From assembly GCF_023898315.1 (NCBI RefSeq), contig NC_064615.1, positions 1,189,436,759 through 1,189,500,758 of the forward strand: a DNA stretch of 64,000 nt, read 5' to 3'. Below, one piece after another: positions 34,096-45,297 of this stretch (position 1 is the first letter of the stretch; every line of letters starts with the position of its first letter). Source of the DNA: Schistocerca nitens (lineage: Eukaryota; Arthropoda; Insecta; Orthoptera; Acrididae). The notes beneath the pieces are model-generated. The model was not told the DNA's origin. It worked only from the letters and a program-made list of their open reading frames with translations, and did not search any database. The position numbers and the translations under genes were made by a program.

Positions 34096-34703
34096 ATGGA
34101 AGCGTCCGATCCCGCCCGTCTGCTTTGACCCATGACGTCACAAATATGGCAGAAACAAAAACAAACACACACACTTTCCACAAGAAGCCTAATGACACTA
34201 ACGGGACAAGCGCGGGAAATGGGGTGTTTTGGGTGGGGGGCAAACTAAATATAAACAAATTTAGACGCCTTGTGTAGCTACAACGTGTAAGTGAAGACAG
34301 CCATGCATGAATACCCACCCACCTCCCCAGGGGTCGTAACCCCTGCAACCCATAGAAGATAAAGATGCTTCAGTAGCTGATTAGTGTTTTTTGTCTTTTT
34401 TTTTAAAAAAAAAAAATCTCACGGGAGAGAACGAACAGATCAGAAAGATAAATATAATAAACTAAAACAGAAATTGGAGGAAACAGATAATTAAAATAAG
34501 TAATAAGTGTTTTTAAATTTAAAAAAAAAAAAAAATCTCACGAGATAGAACGAACAGATCAGAAAAGTAAATAAAGTAAGATAAACAGAACTGGAGACAG
34601 CCACACTCAAACCAAACTCCGCGCCGTCATGACATCACACACGACAACACCCTTACGTCACGGGTCAAAGCCGACGTGTGGGATTGGACGCTTCTGTCGA
34701 CCC
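34096..34703. mobile_element. MITE-like element with about 43-bp imperfect inverted repeats
   Basis: The left end reads GAAGCGTCCGATCCCGCCCG and continues TCTGCTTTGACCCATGACGT. The right end on the minus strand reads GAAGCGTCCAATCCCACACG and continues TCGGCTTTGACCCGTGACGT. The interior has a direct repeat (34396-34475 and 34514-34590) around TCTCACGGGAGAGAACGAAC and ATCTCACGAGATAGAACGAA, each preceded by an A run. No transposase is encoded, so it would be non-autonomous. Exact ends and target duplication are uncertain. Confidence 0.65.
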
Positions 34704-34739
34704 CAAAAATGCATAGACTATGTCTATCCAAATGTTCAT

Positions 34740-36480
34740 TAGAGTTTCGTGTAAAAATTGAAAGGAAGTCGGCCAAGATCTTTTCGAGATTTATGGTAAC
34801 AACATTTCCTCCTTTAGATATTACATACATCACAAAAATACATAGCCAATCTCCCTATGTCCTCGAGACTGTTAGTTAGAATACTGAGTAAATATTTGAA
34901 GAATATCAGTAAAGAACTTTTCAAGATTTGTGGCAACCACACTACCCCTATGTATATGTCAATACTATATATATTTCAAATAAAAATTTGTTGTAAATTC
35001 AGTCAATAACTTCTTGAGATTTTCAGTAACAATGTTTCCCCTTTATACATTACATATGTATTTACATATTATATAAGTAACTTTGAAACAGATTCGTCTT
35101 TTGTTATGAAACCATGTGACAGCAGAACTGTCAAAATAAATGAAAAAAAAATATATTTTCTTTTTCATATCAAAAATATCATTATCATTCACAATTATGG
35201 TGGGGTGGTAATGTCAACCAAATTGGTTGTACCGTTCTCAAGTGATGATTTTTCACAACTGATTTTAATTTCTGACTTTTCTACTGGATTTTCCAAAATT
35301 TTCTTTCCAACAAACCTTGTCCTGACAATTAAGAATACAACAAAGTAAAAACCAACCAAATCTGTCAAGGTGTCTTAACTCATGAAATAATTTGGCAACT
35401 GATGTTACTTTCCAACTTTTCTGTTAGATTTTCGAAAAAATTTCTTTCAAACAAACCTTGTTCTGACAGTAAGAAACACCACATTAAAAAAAAATCAACC
35501 AGACCAGTCAGGCCGTCGATGAAATATGGAATGAAAAGTTTTTTGACAACATGTGGCTATAAAGGTAATTTTGAAGCTAGACTTATGAAAATTTATATTT
35601 GGTTTCTCGGTCAGAAATGAAGAAATATGTGTCTCAGAATTTTTAAAAAATTTAACCCCTAAGGGAGTAAAACAGTTGTTGAAAGTTTTTTTTAACTAAT
35701 CATTATTAAAGAACTAGAAAAGTATTTTTAAAGCCAGATGTATGAAAATTGGTATCTGACTCCTCCGTTACAAATAAAAAATATGAGTTTCAGGATTTTT
35801 GGAAATTCAACCCCAAAGGGGTGTTTTATGAAATATTTCATTGTGAGAGTTTTTTTAAAGCTATAAAAATCTTAATTTGACTTCTAGGTTAGAAATAAAA
35901 AATAGTGTTTCACAGTTTTGTAAATTAAATTCCTATGGGGGTGAAATAAAGGATGAAAGTTATTTATGGAAATATTTCATTATGCAAGCATTTTTAAAAA
36001 TAAATCTATGACAATTGGTGTTTGGCTTCTCAAAAATGAAAAAAATATGCGTTGCACTGTTTTTGAAAATTAAACCTCTAAGGGGGCGGAACTGATTCTC
36101 TGACTCATCATTGCCCGCTCAAACACTAAGGATTGAAATTTGGAATTTGGAGAGGGTTTCATTCACGACGGGCCTGTTCAAAATTGCACTTCTAAGGAGG
36201 TAAAATATGGGATGAGAGGCTTTTTTGAAAATATATCACTATTAAGGCAATTTTGAAGCTAGAACTACGAAAGTTGGTATTTGGTTTCTCAGTCAGAAAT
36301 AAAGAAATATGTGTTTCAACCTTTCCGGAAATTCAACCACAAAGGTGGTAAAATTGGGAACAAAAATTTTGAAGAACATATTCCATTATATCAAAAAATA
36401 TTTAAAAGTAAATCTATGAAAAATAGTGTTTCACTTCTCAGTTAAATATAAAGAAATACTTGCTGGAGGATGAAGTTTCT
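34740..36480. repeat. Degenerate tandem repeats
   Basis: Two kinds are seen. From 34740 to 35060, text such as CTTCTTGAGATTTTCAGTAA and CAATGTTTCCCCTTTATACA recurs about every 120 bp. From 35100 to 36480, text like CTATGAAAATTGGTATTTGG, TTCTCAGTCAGAAATAAAGA and AAATTCAACCCCTAAGGGGG recurs with spacings of about 130-160 bp (starts near 35575, 35726, 35860, 36003, 36253 and 36411). Units are strongly diverged. I cannot name the family. Confidence 0.7.
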
Positions 36481-38260
36481 CTAGAAACACTATCACAAGA
36501 AAGAAAATGATGCTGATGTGTCGGCACAGCATGGAATTCAACTTTTACACGACACAAGCTCAGCACAACAGGCTGTGGGGTGCTAGGACTGGACCAAATG
36601 ACACATCAAGCAATGACCATTGACAGCTGCACTGAACATTTATTTGGCACATTTAAACAAGGCAAATAACAAATAAAACCATCAACACTTTTTTAAAATT
36701 GCCATTTAGGTGAGAGCAAGTTATTTCAAAATTTAAACATTCATAAACCACGGCACTTATGGCCTATTACACATTAAGTGAAATGAGTTAAAAATTATTT
36801 ACTCAAAACTATAATCAACCTGAAGAACAAATTACTAAAATTTAATGAGGAAACGTAGTCTTTTATTACTGCAGTGATTGGTATTACCAAAGTAATTCAG
36901 AGTACAGGCAACAACAAATCAGATACCATGACACACAATCCAGTTACGTAAATGGCAGGCACCCTACAATGTAGGATATAAAATATAAAATTTCATGTGA
37001 CCAAGCAACCTCGTGGGATTCAACAAACTATGCCCAGAAGCGGACGCCCTCCCACGCAGCTGTTTCCAATACAGGCTCGGCATGGACCCCCAAACGGGAG
37101 CAGCAACAGTCATGAATAGGCACAAAAAATCCCAGAACTAGTGGGTATCTACAACAGACTGACATCTGCCTTAAGTAACTAGAAACACAATAATTCATTA
37201 CAGCACATCATCTGTAGAATGAATCAACCTATTAATGAACATCAGTTAAGCAGTACAAATCTATTATCTTATGTGCATATGGCCAATTATACATTAAGCT
37301 GCGAGCGAACTAGATACACGGCCAGCCGGCACACACGGGCAAAGGGGTTGGAAAATACACAACAGCACAAGCAGGACGCAACCCAGGGACCCACACCTGC
37401 TATCAAGACAAACAGCACAAGTCCCGGTAAAACGAAATCAAATGCAAGTAACTAGCATGCAGGCTAACTGTATATCGACCCCCCCCCCCCCGCCCCCTCA
37501 TTCCCCGACGCAAAACACAAGGTGACTTACAGCAAATAGCTACACTTAAATTCGTCATTAAATCAGAATTAATTACCATATCCACATACTGACATTCAAG
37601 GAATTCTTGTACTTTCATTAATAGAATCAGTTTCAAGCTATTTAAATACACAATGACAACTGGCCTCTCAGTAACTTATAAGAATTTATGAAACTACTCA
37701 TTTAGAATTAGACACGTGTCTCTCAGACACACTATCACTTCATATAGAAACGTAACAATAATGTTATTGCAATTCACAGCAAAATATATCCAGGGAAAAT
37801 ATTATCCCAATATATCTATAGCAATTGGCCAGCTTAATTCTGTCATGTGATATAGATGATATGATCAGAGATCATCACAAGGGGTGCTCCATATTTCGGA
37901 ATTATGATTTTATAAGGACTTTTGCACTTTGGTGACAGCACAGTGGATTAGACTGTCAATACAGACTATTATCCACCGATTCCAGTTTGTTGATTTCAGG
38001 AGCCTTCCTAAGAGGTAAATTCCACTTCAGTGGAATGATACTGCTGTAGGCGGAATAATTACCAGATGCCCCAGAGGTAACTGTGCAATTTCTGCCATCA
38101 CAGGCATTCCTTAAATGGCTCACAGTGTCTAACACATAGGTAGAGACCTGGCCAATGACATCTGTATCTGAGTCTGTACAGAGTTGTTTCCATCTCATTG
38201 GATAATAGTCCATCTTATACAATGTTCCAAAGAGCAGAAAGCCCAATTTAGAATATAAAA
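36481..38260. other. Unassigned interval with one open frame
   Basis: Contains a C run (37480-37492) and near-duplicate text at 36690-36780 and 37260-37310 (both around GGCCTATTACACATTAAG or GGCCAATTATACATTAAG). No gene is recognised except the open frame listed separately. Confidence 0.4.
37956..38246 (-). CDS. Unassigned open frame, possible exon
   Basis: The minus strand is open for 96 codons with balanced composition, beginning MGFLLFGTLYKMDYYPMRWK and containing VSTYVLDTVSHLRNACDG and CTVTSGASGNYSAYSS. I do not recognise a domain. The frame is open further upstream for a few codons without a clear acceptor. It lies beside the foldback element at 38262, so it may be part of an unrecognised transposon. 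Low confidence that it is a real gene. Confidence 0.25.
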   Translation of the reverse strand: MGFLLFGTLYKMDYYPMRWKQLCTDSDTDVIGQVSTYVLDTVSHLRNACDGRNCTVTSGASGNYSAYSSIIPLKWNLPLRKAPEINKLESVDNSLY

Positions 38261-38261
38261 A

Positions 38262-38697
38262 ATATTATGAAAATAATAGATTGATACTCATTGTAAAGAT
38301 GATACATTGAGTTGCAGACAGCCACAATGAAAAGACTGTTACACACTGAGCTCTTGACTAAAGCCTCAGAAATGAAATGAAAATGCTAGCACACGCGAGC
38401 TCGCTCGCACATCGCGCGCGCGTGCGCACACACACACTCACTCTTACAAGCAGATGCGCCTCACAAACACATGAGCGTTATTTCTGACCACTCTGGCCAG
38501 ACTGCCACAGCAGTCAGAGATAGCACGAAGTGTGCCCGCTTGTGTGAATGAGTGCATGTTTTTTTTTTTTTTTTTTTTTTTTTTTTCTGAAGAAGGCTTT
38601 GGCCAAAAGCTCAGGGTGTGATACTCTTTCTTGGTGCCTGTCTGCAGCTCAATATGTCATTTTTAGAGTGGGTAACAATCTATCCTTTTCATATTGT
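38262..38697. mobile_element. Foldback element made of two inverted PLE-like termini
   Basis: The left arm on the minus strand (38345-38265: GCTGTCTGCAACTCAATGTA, ATCATCTTTACAATGAGTAT, ATTTTCATAATATT) mirrors the right arm on the plus strand (38636-38697: CTGTCTGCAGCTCAATATGT, CATTTTTAGAGTGGGTAACA, CTTTTCATATTGT). The centre has GCGCGC/ACACAC low complexity and a 26-base T run (38561-38586). The right arm begins with a hammerhead-like core CTGAAGAAGGCTTTGGCC; the left arm has a decayed version. No coding sequence. Confidence 0.7.
38587..38608 (+). ncRNA. Hammerhead-ribozyme-like core, degraded
   Basis: CTGAAGA, A, GGC, loop TTTG, GCC, AAAA. The helix is a perfect GGC/GCC. The expected GAAA is AAAA, so catalysis would be lost if this is a ribozyme. 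Confidence 0.35.
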
Positions 38698-38951
38698 GTA
38701 TACAATTACTTCATTTGTTAATTGGAATCCTCCTTTGATCCATCCCTCCTCCTTCAAGGTATCTACAGTTTTCAGCAGTGTTGTATCTTCCCTCTATTCA
38801 GCAGCAATGTTATTTAATGCAGCAAAGACTGAGCTATTATCCATACTGCTGTGTTCCATCAAAGGATTAACTGACACGCAGTGGGTGTCCTTGTGTTTGT
38901 GTCGGCTTTTGTATAGCACTGCGACATACTCGTGCATCCACATTGCTCGTC

Positions 38952-39275
38952 TCACCAGTTGACACACAGATCCATCAGGTTAGCCAGGCAGCACACAGAA
39001 CTGTGGTCCATCACAACTGTGATTGGTTTGCCAAATACATATGGCAAGAACTTGTCGATGGCCCAAACAACTACAATACACTCTTTCTCAGTTATAGAGT
39101 AGTTCATCTTAGACTTGGAGAGTACTATGGGAGTATAAGCTATCTCATTTTCAGTACCTTCCTGAATTTGCACTTGAACTGCACCTATGACATAACCACC
39201 AGTGTCACTGTGAAGTTCTGTCCCAGCATTCTCATCATACAATGCTAGGACAGGAGCAGATGTTAGCACTCCCAT
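38952..39275 (-). pseudogene. gypsy RNase H domain
   Basis: The open 107-codon frame reads SAPVLALYDENAGTELHSDT (start of RNase H; the usual LxTDAS is damaged), GGYVIGAVQVQIQEGTENEI, TPIVLSKSKMNYSITEKECI (the LSxxExNYSxTEKExLAVV block), VVWAIDKFLPYVFGKPITVV and MDHSSVCCLANLMD (from TDHSSLxWLxxLKD). RNase H removes the RNA strand during reverse transcription. A stop follows near 38952. Confidence 0.8.
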
Positions 39276-39585
39276 AAAAACAAGTTACGATTTTTCTTGC
39301 GCTTCACTCCAGGAGAATTTGGTGTCTGCCTGTAGCTGTTCTTGCAAGAAACATGCCTCAGTACAAATGTCCATTATGAATGACTGGATCACAAGAATAT
39401 TTCAACAACCATGCTGAGGAGTTGGAAAATCTGTTATGGCTGTTCTTTTTTCTGGATCAAGACAGATACTGTTGCATTCACCAACTGCCAGAAGACTTAT
39501 TTCTAGTGTGGTAAAGAACCACTTTTTTTGGATCCAGGCAGAGGCCTGCATTCTGAACACACTTCAATATGGTTGTCATATGGCT

Positions 39586-39586
<1 letters not shown>

Positions 39587-39635
<49 letters not shown>
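39587..39635. repeat. (AG)n microsatellite
   Basis: About 24 AG units within the gypsy RT relic, directly after the MPFG-CNA-ATF block. Confidence 0.97.
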
Positions 39636-39637
<2 letters not shown>

Positions 39638-39949
39638 ACGTCATTCAGATAACAAGGTTTCGAAGCCAGTCGTCTATCATACGTTTGAAAGTGGCCAGAG
39701 CATTACAGAATCCAAAAGGCATAAAAACAAACTCATTGAGACCATCAGGAGTTACTAGGGCAGTTGTTTCTTGGTCATTAACACTACCCTCAATTTGTCA
39801 GTAGTGGATCTGCATGTCCACAAATGAGAAATACAAGTTGCATTGAAATGAAACCCGATCACTGGTGTAAAGCAATGGTGATGATTGTATTAACTCAAAA
39901 ATGTAGTTATACACAGTACACATACTCAAAAACAGTTGCCAAAACTGTT

Positions 39950-40440
39950 GGCACATTTATCCCATTGCCGTCCTTGAAGAAGCTAGCAGGCTGTTGTCAG
40001 ATCCAGGCCTGGACCCAGTCACACACTTCATTGTCTGTTGCGAATCGATGTCTGCGAATGGTTTGTTTTAGACATATTCCTCCTCATGATAATGTTGCAG
40101 ATGACTTAAAGACAGCACCATTCAAGTATTGCACTGTTCGGCAGTCAGTTGGTGGGGAACCCAATGTGCACAGATATTTCAAAAGTTGAAGTGTCGATGC
40201 ATTATGGTGTGGGCAGTGTCCACACTAATACCCAGTAGCCACCGGATCTTGTCCACGGTGATTCTGTGGTTGCCCAAGACTAAAGCATTCACTTCCACAA
40301 CCATTTCCGGTGCGATGACACGACGAGCCTCTCCAAGATGAGCATTACCTTCCAGGGACTTGCACTGCTCGAGGAATCATTTGCGCCATTCCACAACAGT
40401 TGAACGGCTCAGACTGCACTCACTGTACACAGCCTTCATC
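39950..40440 (-). pseudogene. mariner-like transposase fragment inserted in gypsy RT
   Basis: The minus strand ends with FATDNEVCDWVQAWI and QQPASFFKDGI, which matches the C-terminal segment of some insect mariner transposases (DNEV-xxWVxxWLxxQPxxFFxxGI). Upstream text includes EGCVQ and MAQMIPRAVQV. Catalytic motifs are not identifiable. Ends are uncertain. Confidence 0.5.
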
Positions 40441-42269
40441 CGTCATTACGTTAATGGCCTCCAACTCCCTCCACCACCAAAAATCAAATCACACCTCGTC
40501 GTTCCTGCTCACTCGCCTGCACGTTCGGTAGTGGACAATAACTTGTGCGACCACCTTCTCTTCGGCGTGAAACCGCACTGGCACTCTGCAGCACCAAACG
40601 GTGTGCACGCGTCAGTCTCTCTACCGATTGACGGTGTCCCTGTACCCATAGTTATGTGGTGCCACACTGACCAGGTTTCATTTGAATGAACATCATACTT
40701 TGCTCCTTCCGAGCACTCTAGGGTGTCACATGCGTGGCAATGAGTAGACTTTTTGCAGTAGTAGACACAGAAATCTATGTACCTTCCTTCTTCTTCACAA
40801 GGACCAGAGGAAAGGACCAAAGACTCTCTGAAGGTACAATGATATCATCTCGCAGCATCTTCTCCACTTCCTCCCGCACCCTACACGAGCACTCGGCTAG
40901 TCGGCAAATGATCCCGTGTTGCTATATTATTTTACCGTGGGCTGCTCTGTCTGTCTATTCTCCACTCTGGATTTGAAAGCATCTGAATACAGGTACAGAA
41001 AGTCTAACAGTTGCCTACGTCGCTTGTCGGTCAGGCCAGACCATACAGGCAGTCCGCTTGTTGCGCCCTGCACTTTATCGATGGTACCGAGCTGCCCCTC
41101 CTGGATTGCTTCAGCTGGCCCTATAAACATACCTGCAGGGATGAGCTGTGGCTAATTGTGATAAGTAGTGATCACAAGTTCTCCTCAATCATCTACAATG
41201 ATTACGATTGCACTGGAATGTAGATTCCTCTCACAAGCCCCAGCATGTTTTTGCAATCGACAAAAGGTTCGTAGTTTAATTGAGCATCTAGGCTGACAGC
41301 TTGAATTCAGTAACTGATGACAGAAAGATGATAATGTCTCGAGTGGCCAAAAATGTCCAGGGTAATCCTCAATATTTGTGGTCATTCGAATAGCTTCAGC
41401 AATCTGGAGCTCTGATCTTCCACGGTCTACGAATACTGTCCTTGTGATGCCTGCAAGAAGTCACATCTGCAAATAACACTGTGGCTACATTCTGCTGAAA
41501 TGGACACACGCGAAGCGCTGTCCTCTGTCAGTGGTCGCTGTTCCTGCAATACGTATTCCTGTCTGCTGGACGTACTCCTATTTCCCATTTGTGACATTCA
41601 GCACAATTATTTTCATATCATTGAATATAATCTTCTTTAGCTGACAATGATAAGCACTAATATTACAGAAAAGGAAGCCGCAGAGTTGAATAGTGCCCAC
41701 ACGAGCCGGCCATCGATAATGGCGTCAGTGTGATCTCTGGACACCTCGGTGACTGCTGTCCGTGGAGGATTTTCGTCTGTGGTGTCCTTACTTCCACAGA
41801 TGGTTTTCCTGAATTTAGCAGCTAGGCAAGCAGCTAGTACCTCATTACAGTGGCGGAGAATGGCTACAGGGTGTCAGGGATTGACTTCGTTGAGGGTACT
41901 ACAGGCACAGGATACATCCCACGTGTCAACTGTAATCGTTTGCAGTTGACTGGCACAAACAGAAAAACTGCTGTGACAGTCAAAGTTTGGTAGTGTAGCA
42001 GTCATAAAAATATGTACCCTCTTTCTCTGTAGCAGTGGACATGTGCAGGGCATCGACAATGAAAACTCACTGGTGTGTTGATCTTTCCTCCAAAAGTCTA
42101 TTCTTCTGCAGGGCATCATATTCATAAGAGGACTTCATGTCATCTGAGTAAACAGGATGCCAAGTTGTTGCACAAGTCAGATTTGGCGGAGTACATTCTT
42201 CCTGGTGTGTTCGACTGGCGGCAGAGATTGGTGCTCAGGCCTGACACACTTATACTTCAACATTCTCTG

Positions 42270-42860
42270 TTATCTCGTGATGTTGTCAACATTCGTAGTT
42301 CCTTTCTCTCGCTTACTCAGTCTGACAGTTCCGGTTGCCATAAAATGCTGTAGCTCTTCCTCACTACTCATCATATGAGGAAGTTGAGGTTGTGATGGCA
42401 TTTCACAACCATCATATGGTCCACATACTGGAGTTGGTTTTATTTCTTCTGCCAAACCCTTCTTCTGTTGCATATCCTCAATGTGCTGGTACCACTTGAT
42501 GAAATCATCAGTTGCTATGACATCCTTTACTGGAAGGGCTTGGTACATGTCTTCTGTGACCCTCTTCAAGTGTGAGATTCTGACAGCTTCTGCGGTATTC
42601 GTATTCACAATTGGTATAGGACAAAAACATTCTGTGTGTAGGACTGCTTCATTTGCCCTTAGTGTTCGGCCCTGTTCTTCAGCTTAGTGAACTTGCCGCT
42701 GATTGTTACCGAATGTCTTCTTCACTTTAGTTTGTAATTTTTCCCAGCTATCGAGATTCTCTTCGTTCTCAAACTACTGTTTGACTGTGTAATCCAAGTA
42801 AAAGTATACATTTGTGAAACACATCACATCGTTCCAATAATGTATTTGGTGACTTGTTTG
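42270..42860 (-). pseudogene. gypsy gag fragment
   Basis: Reads RAEH then QSYTQNVFVLYQL-like text at 42690-42640, then an open 112-codon frame containing EAVRISHLKRVTEDMYQALP and VIATDDFIKWYQHIEDMQQK. This matches the late capsid region of arthropod gypsy gags (EKVxHLxKGVAEDxYQxL). The further N-terminal part is in other frames up to about 42.9 kb. Inactive. Confidence 0.65.
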
Positions 42861-43189
42861 ATTCCCTTCAGCCATTTTGTCAGATCCCGACCAGCATCTC
42901 CAATGCTGCTATGCCTGATGTTCAGCTGACCTGTTGTTGTTTTGGAATCCATTGGTACCTTGTGCATACAGCCCTTGGGAATGATGTGCTGATTGTATTC
43001 CAGTTCCTGTCCTTGATGGTGATAGGTTGTATGTTACTTAACTGGAGTACAACACATGGCACTGAAAGCATATGTACTACAACCACCAATGTACAGCCAT
43101 AATAGAACTGAACTTGTGGAAGGAGAGTGCTAATATTTATGCTATGATCGAGTATTCCAGAACATACAACCATTCCGCTTTTGTCAGGT

Positions 43190-44430
43190 GGTGCTGGTGG
43201 AATGAAATACCCACTGTGGGCTCACAGTATTTATACCTGCTGGTCCAGAGTTAAGACTTCACTGACCCTGTGCTGTGCTCGGTGGTGCGGTGCAGTGCAG
43301 GGGAGGGTTTCAGTTGCCTTCCAATCACTATCCCTGTCACATCTCTCATCCCTGTCATGTTTTGCTTTGATGGAGATAAATATAGGCTCCCACTCCTTGC
43401 TCAGTTAAAAGCCAGTGTCCTTCTTAGTTAAATTATCAGTCACACAAATTTCAATTCTTTCTTTGAAAATCAAGTTCCAAAATTTACTGGTTTGCTGGTA
43501 ATTCATTTCATGTCCATCTTCAATGCAGTGTTCTGATATTGCAGACTTGTTGAGCTGTAATAGGTGGTTGTGGTACTTGTGTAGTCTTTCACTGTCATAA
43601 GAAGCTTGTGTTTCAGGTGATGTTTAGAAAATTGGCTTTATGCAGAGTTTTTTCAGTATTCTGCACCACCAAACGGTACAGAAGCATTCTTCTTATCTTC
43701 TTCATCTGTATTTTCATCTTCCGTGTCATTCTTGGGGCTCTTGTGTTGCAGAACCACCCGAATCTGTCGGTTGCTATATCCATTCCTATAGAGTACAGAC
43801 TCCAGGTGCCACAGCTCTGCCGTCAGACTTTGTTTGTCTGAGGTGAATTACACCCTGTGTACTAGAGTGCTGAGAGCCCTGTTCTTCTGTCAGGAATGCT
43901 GGCACCTGGAGGCACTGAGATATAAATTCGTACACAGTGGCTTACGGTGAACACTGCGGGCAGGCAAGCTGTTAGGCCTATGCTGAACTTGCTTGTCAAG
44001 AAAAGGAAACTGTCATCTTTCTGTGTTTCCATGGTAGAGTGGATGCCTTTGTGGATGGAATTCAAATGTTCTAAGAAACTATGTAGTTTTCAGGCTGACT
44101 GCCAAATAACAAAAACAACTCCAACCTACTGAAAGAAAAAAAAACAGGTTTGAGTTCAGTGGTTTGCAGTGCTCTGTCTTTGAAATACTCCAGAAATAGA
44201 TTTGCTAGAACTGACAAGAGAAGGCTGCCTGTGGCTACGCCATCAGTCTGCTTGTAGTATTGTCCATTGAAAACAAAGTAACTCGATGCCAGGAAAACCT
44301 GTGTCACCTTAGAGTTGAACATCTCACGGATTAGTTTTATGGAGTCTTCCAAAGGGACCCAAGTTAAAAAAAAGGCGATATCAAAGCTGACTGTAATGTC
44401 AAGAGTCCTGCAGCACAAGCTCATACAGCT
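43190..44430 (-). pseudogene. Penelope-like element (family C) fragment
   Basis: The minus strand at 44424-44071 encodes LDITVSFDIAFFLTWVPLED (motif A region), YFVFNGQYYKQTDGVATGSL (motif B, GVAMGSPLSP degraded to GVATGSLLLS) and LANLFLEYFKDRALQTTELK. Downstream, at 43560-43380, the C-terminal endonuclease segment reads SAISEHCIEDGHEMNYQQTS and FWNLIFKERIEICVTDNLTK. RT motif C and the GIY-YIG core are lost or frame-shifted. It is a different family from those at 22-27 kb and 46-50 kb. Confidence 0.75.
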
Positions 44431-44515
44431 GGCAGATCAAATCATTTGATTTTTGTACACTTGCCAACATAAGGGGCCCAACAGATAAATTCAGTGCTTC
44501 ACCAGGGAACATATT

Positions 44516-44790
44516 TTGGGACTGCATTTTCAAAGAAGCAATTGAAATTTGTGTAATTCATAATTCAGTCAACACAGACATCAGCTTCCAACTGAGTAAG
44601 GCATGGGTGCAAATACTAGGCTCCACAAAAGTAAAATGTGATGAACGAGAGATATGACATGATGGTGGGATGAAGGCAACCAAGAATCTCCCCCTCCATT
44701 GTTGCAGCCACATGCACTCCCAGCAAAGGCACAGCACAGGCCTGAACTCTGGACAGGTATAAATACTCTGTGCCCACAACATACACTTCA
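44516..44790 (+). pseudogene. Penelope-like element (family C) C-terminal fragment, inverted partner
   Basis: The plus strand reads WDCIFKEAIEICVIHNSVNT and QLSKAWVQILGSTKVKCDER, homologous to the C-terminal endonuclease end found on the minus strand at about 43.5-43.38 kb. Further on both sides, matching 3' UTR text (on the minus strand of 44790 and the plus strand of 43200, around CAGAGTATTTATACCTG) shows the two copies are in opposite orientation. Confidence 0.7.
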
Positions 44791-44799
44791 TTTCATTGG

Positions 44800-45295
44800 T
44801 TACACCGGATAATGGTAGAATGATTGTCTGCCAAAATATTGTGGACCTTTGATGATTCTATCCAGCAGTACACTTGAGAACTGTGAAAGCAGCGTATACA
44901 TTGGGAAAGCCTCATATCACACAGACATAAATATTCTAAGACTTTGAGAACAGCTATGAGAGAAGTTAACAAAATAATGATAAGATTTATATGATGTAGG
45001 AAAAAATTACTTATGGGCTAAAAACAAATACAATTTGCAGCTAATAATATTGGCCTCCTGTTTTAGCAACTTTCCTCTCAGTCTCGGTATTACACAGCTC
45101 TCAGTGTCACCTTATACAACACAAAAAAACTTACTTGAGTACAATACTGTATTCCATTACTTCTGATGACATCACTACATGCTTGACTTTCTCCTTCTCT
45201 GCCAAGACATCATCATCTGCTGCATTGACTCGAAGATCTGCGACTGGAATATATTAAACATTTCTTTAAGATTTAAGTCAAACAACGGAAAATCC
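44800..45295. other. No recognisable gene
   Basis: 44800-44990 is probably still PLE terminal sequence by proximity and by text such as TGATTCTATCCAGCAGTACA. The remainder is AT-rich with no signal. Confidence 0.4.
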
Positions 45296-45297
45296 AG

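Larger units (their letters stand above)
39480..41130 (-). pseudogene. gypsy reverse transcriptase, split
   Basis: The N-terminal part is at 41130-40740: LTDKRRRQLLDFLYLYSDAF, then WSFPLVLVKKKEGT-like text at about 40800 and a DYCK block. The middle part is at about 39840-39690: QIEGSVNDQETTALVTPDGL and EFVFMPFGFCNALATFKRMI (the MPFGLCNAPATFQRxMD motif). Just after it, where the catalytic YLDD should follow, sits an AG microsatellite. Stops throughout; the middle is interrupted by mariner-like sequence. Confidence 0.75.
38940..42900 (-). mobile_element. Ty3/gypsy LTR retrotransposon relic, second copy
   Basis: Minus-strand order is gag (42.86-42.27 kb), unreadable protease region (about 42.1-41.2 kb), RT start (41.13-40.74 kb), a mariner fragment (40.44-39.95 kb), RT remainder (39.84-39.5 kb) and RNase H (39.28-38.95 kb). 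LTRs and integrase were not recognised. Many stops. It differs in sequence from the gypsy relic at 7.5-11.8 kb. Confidence 0.75.
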
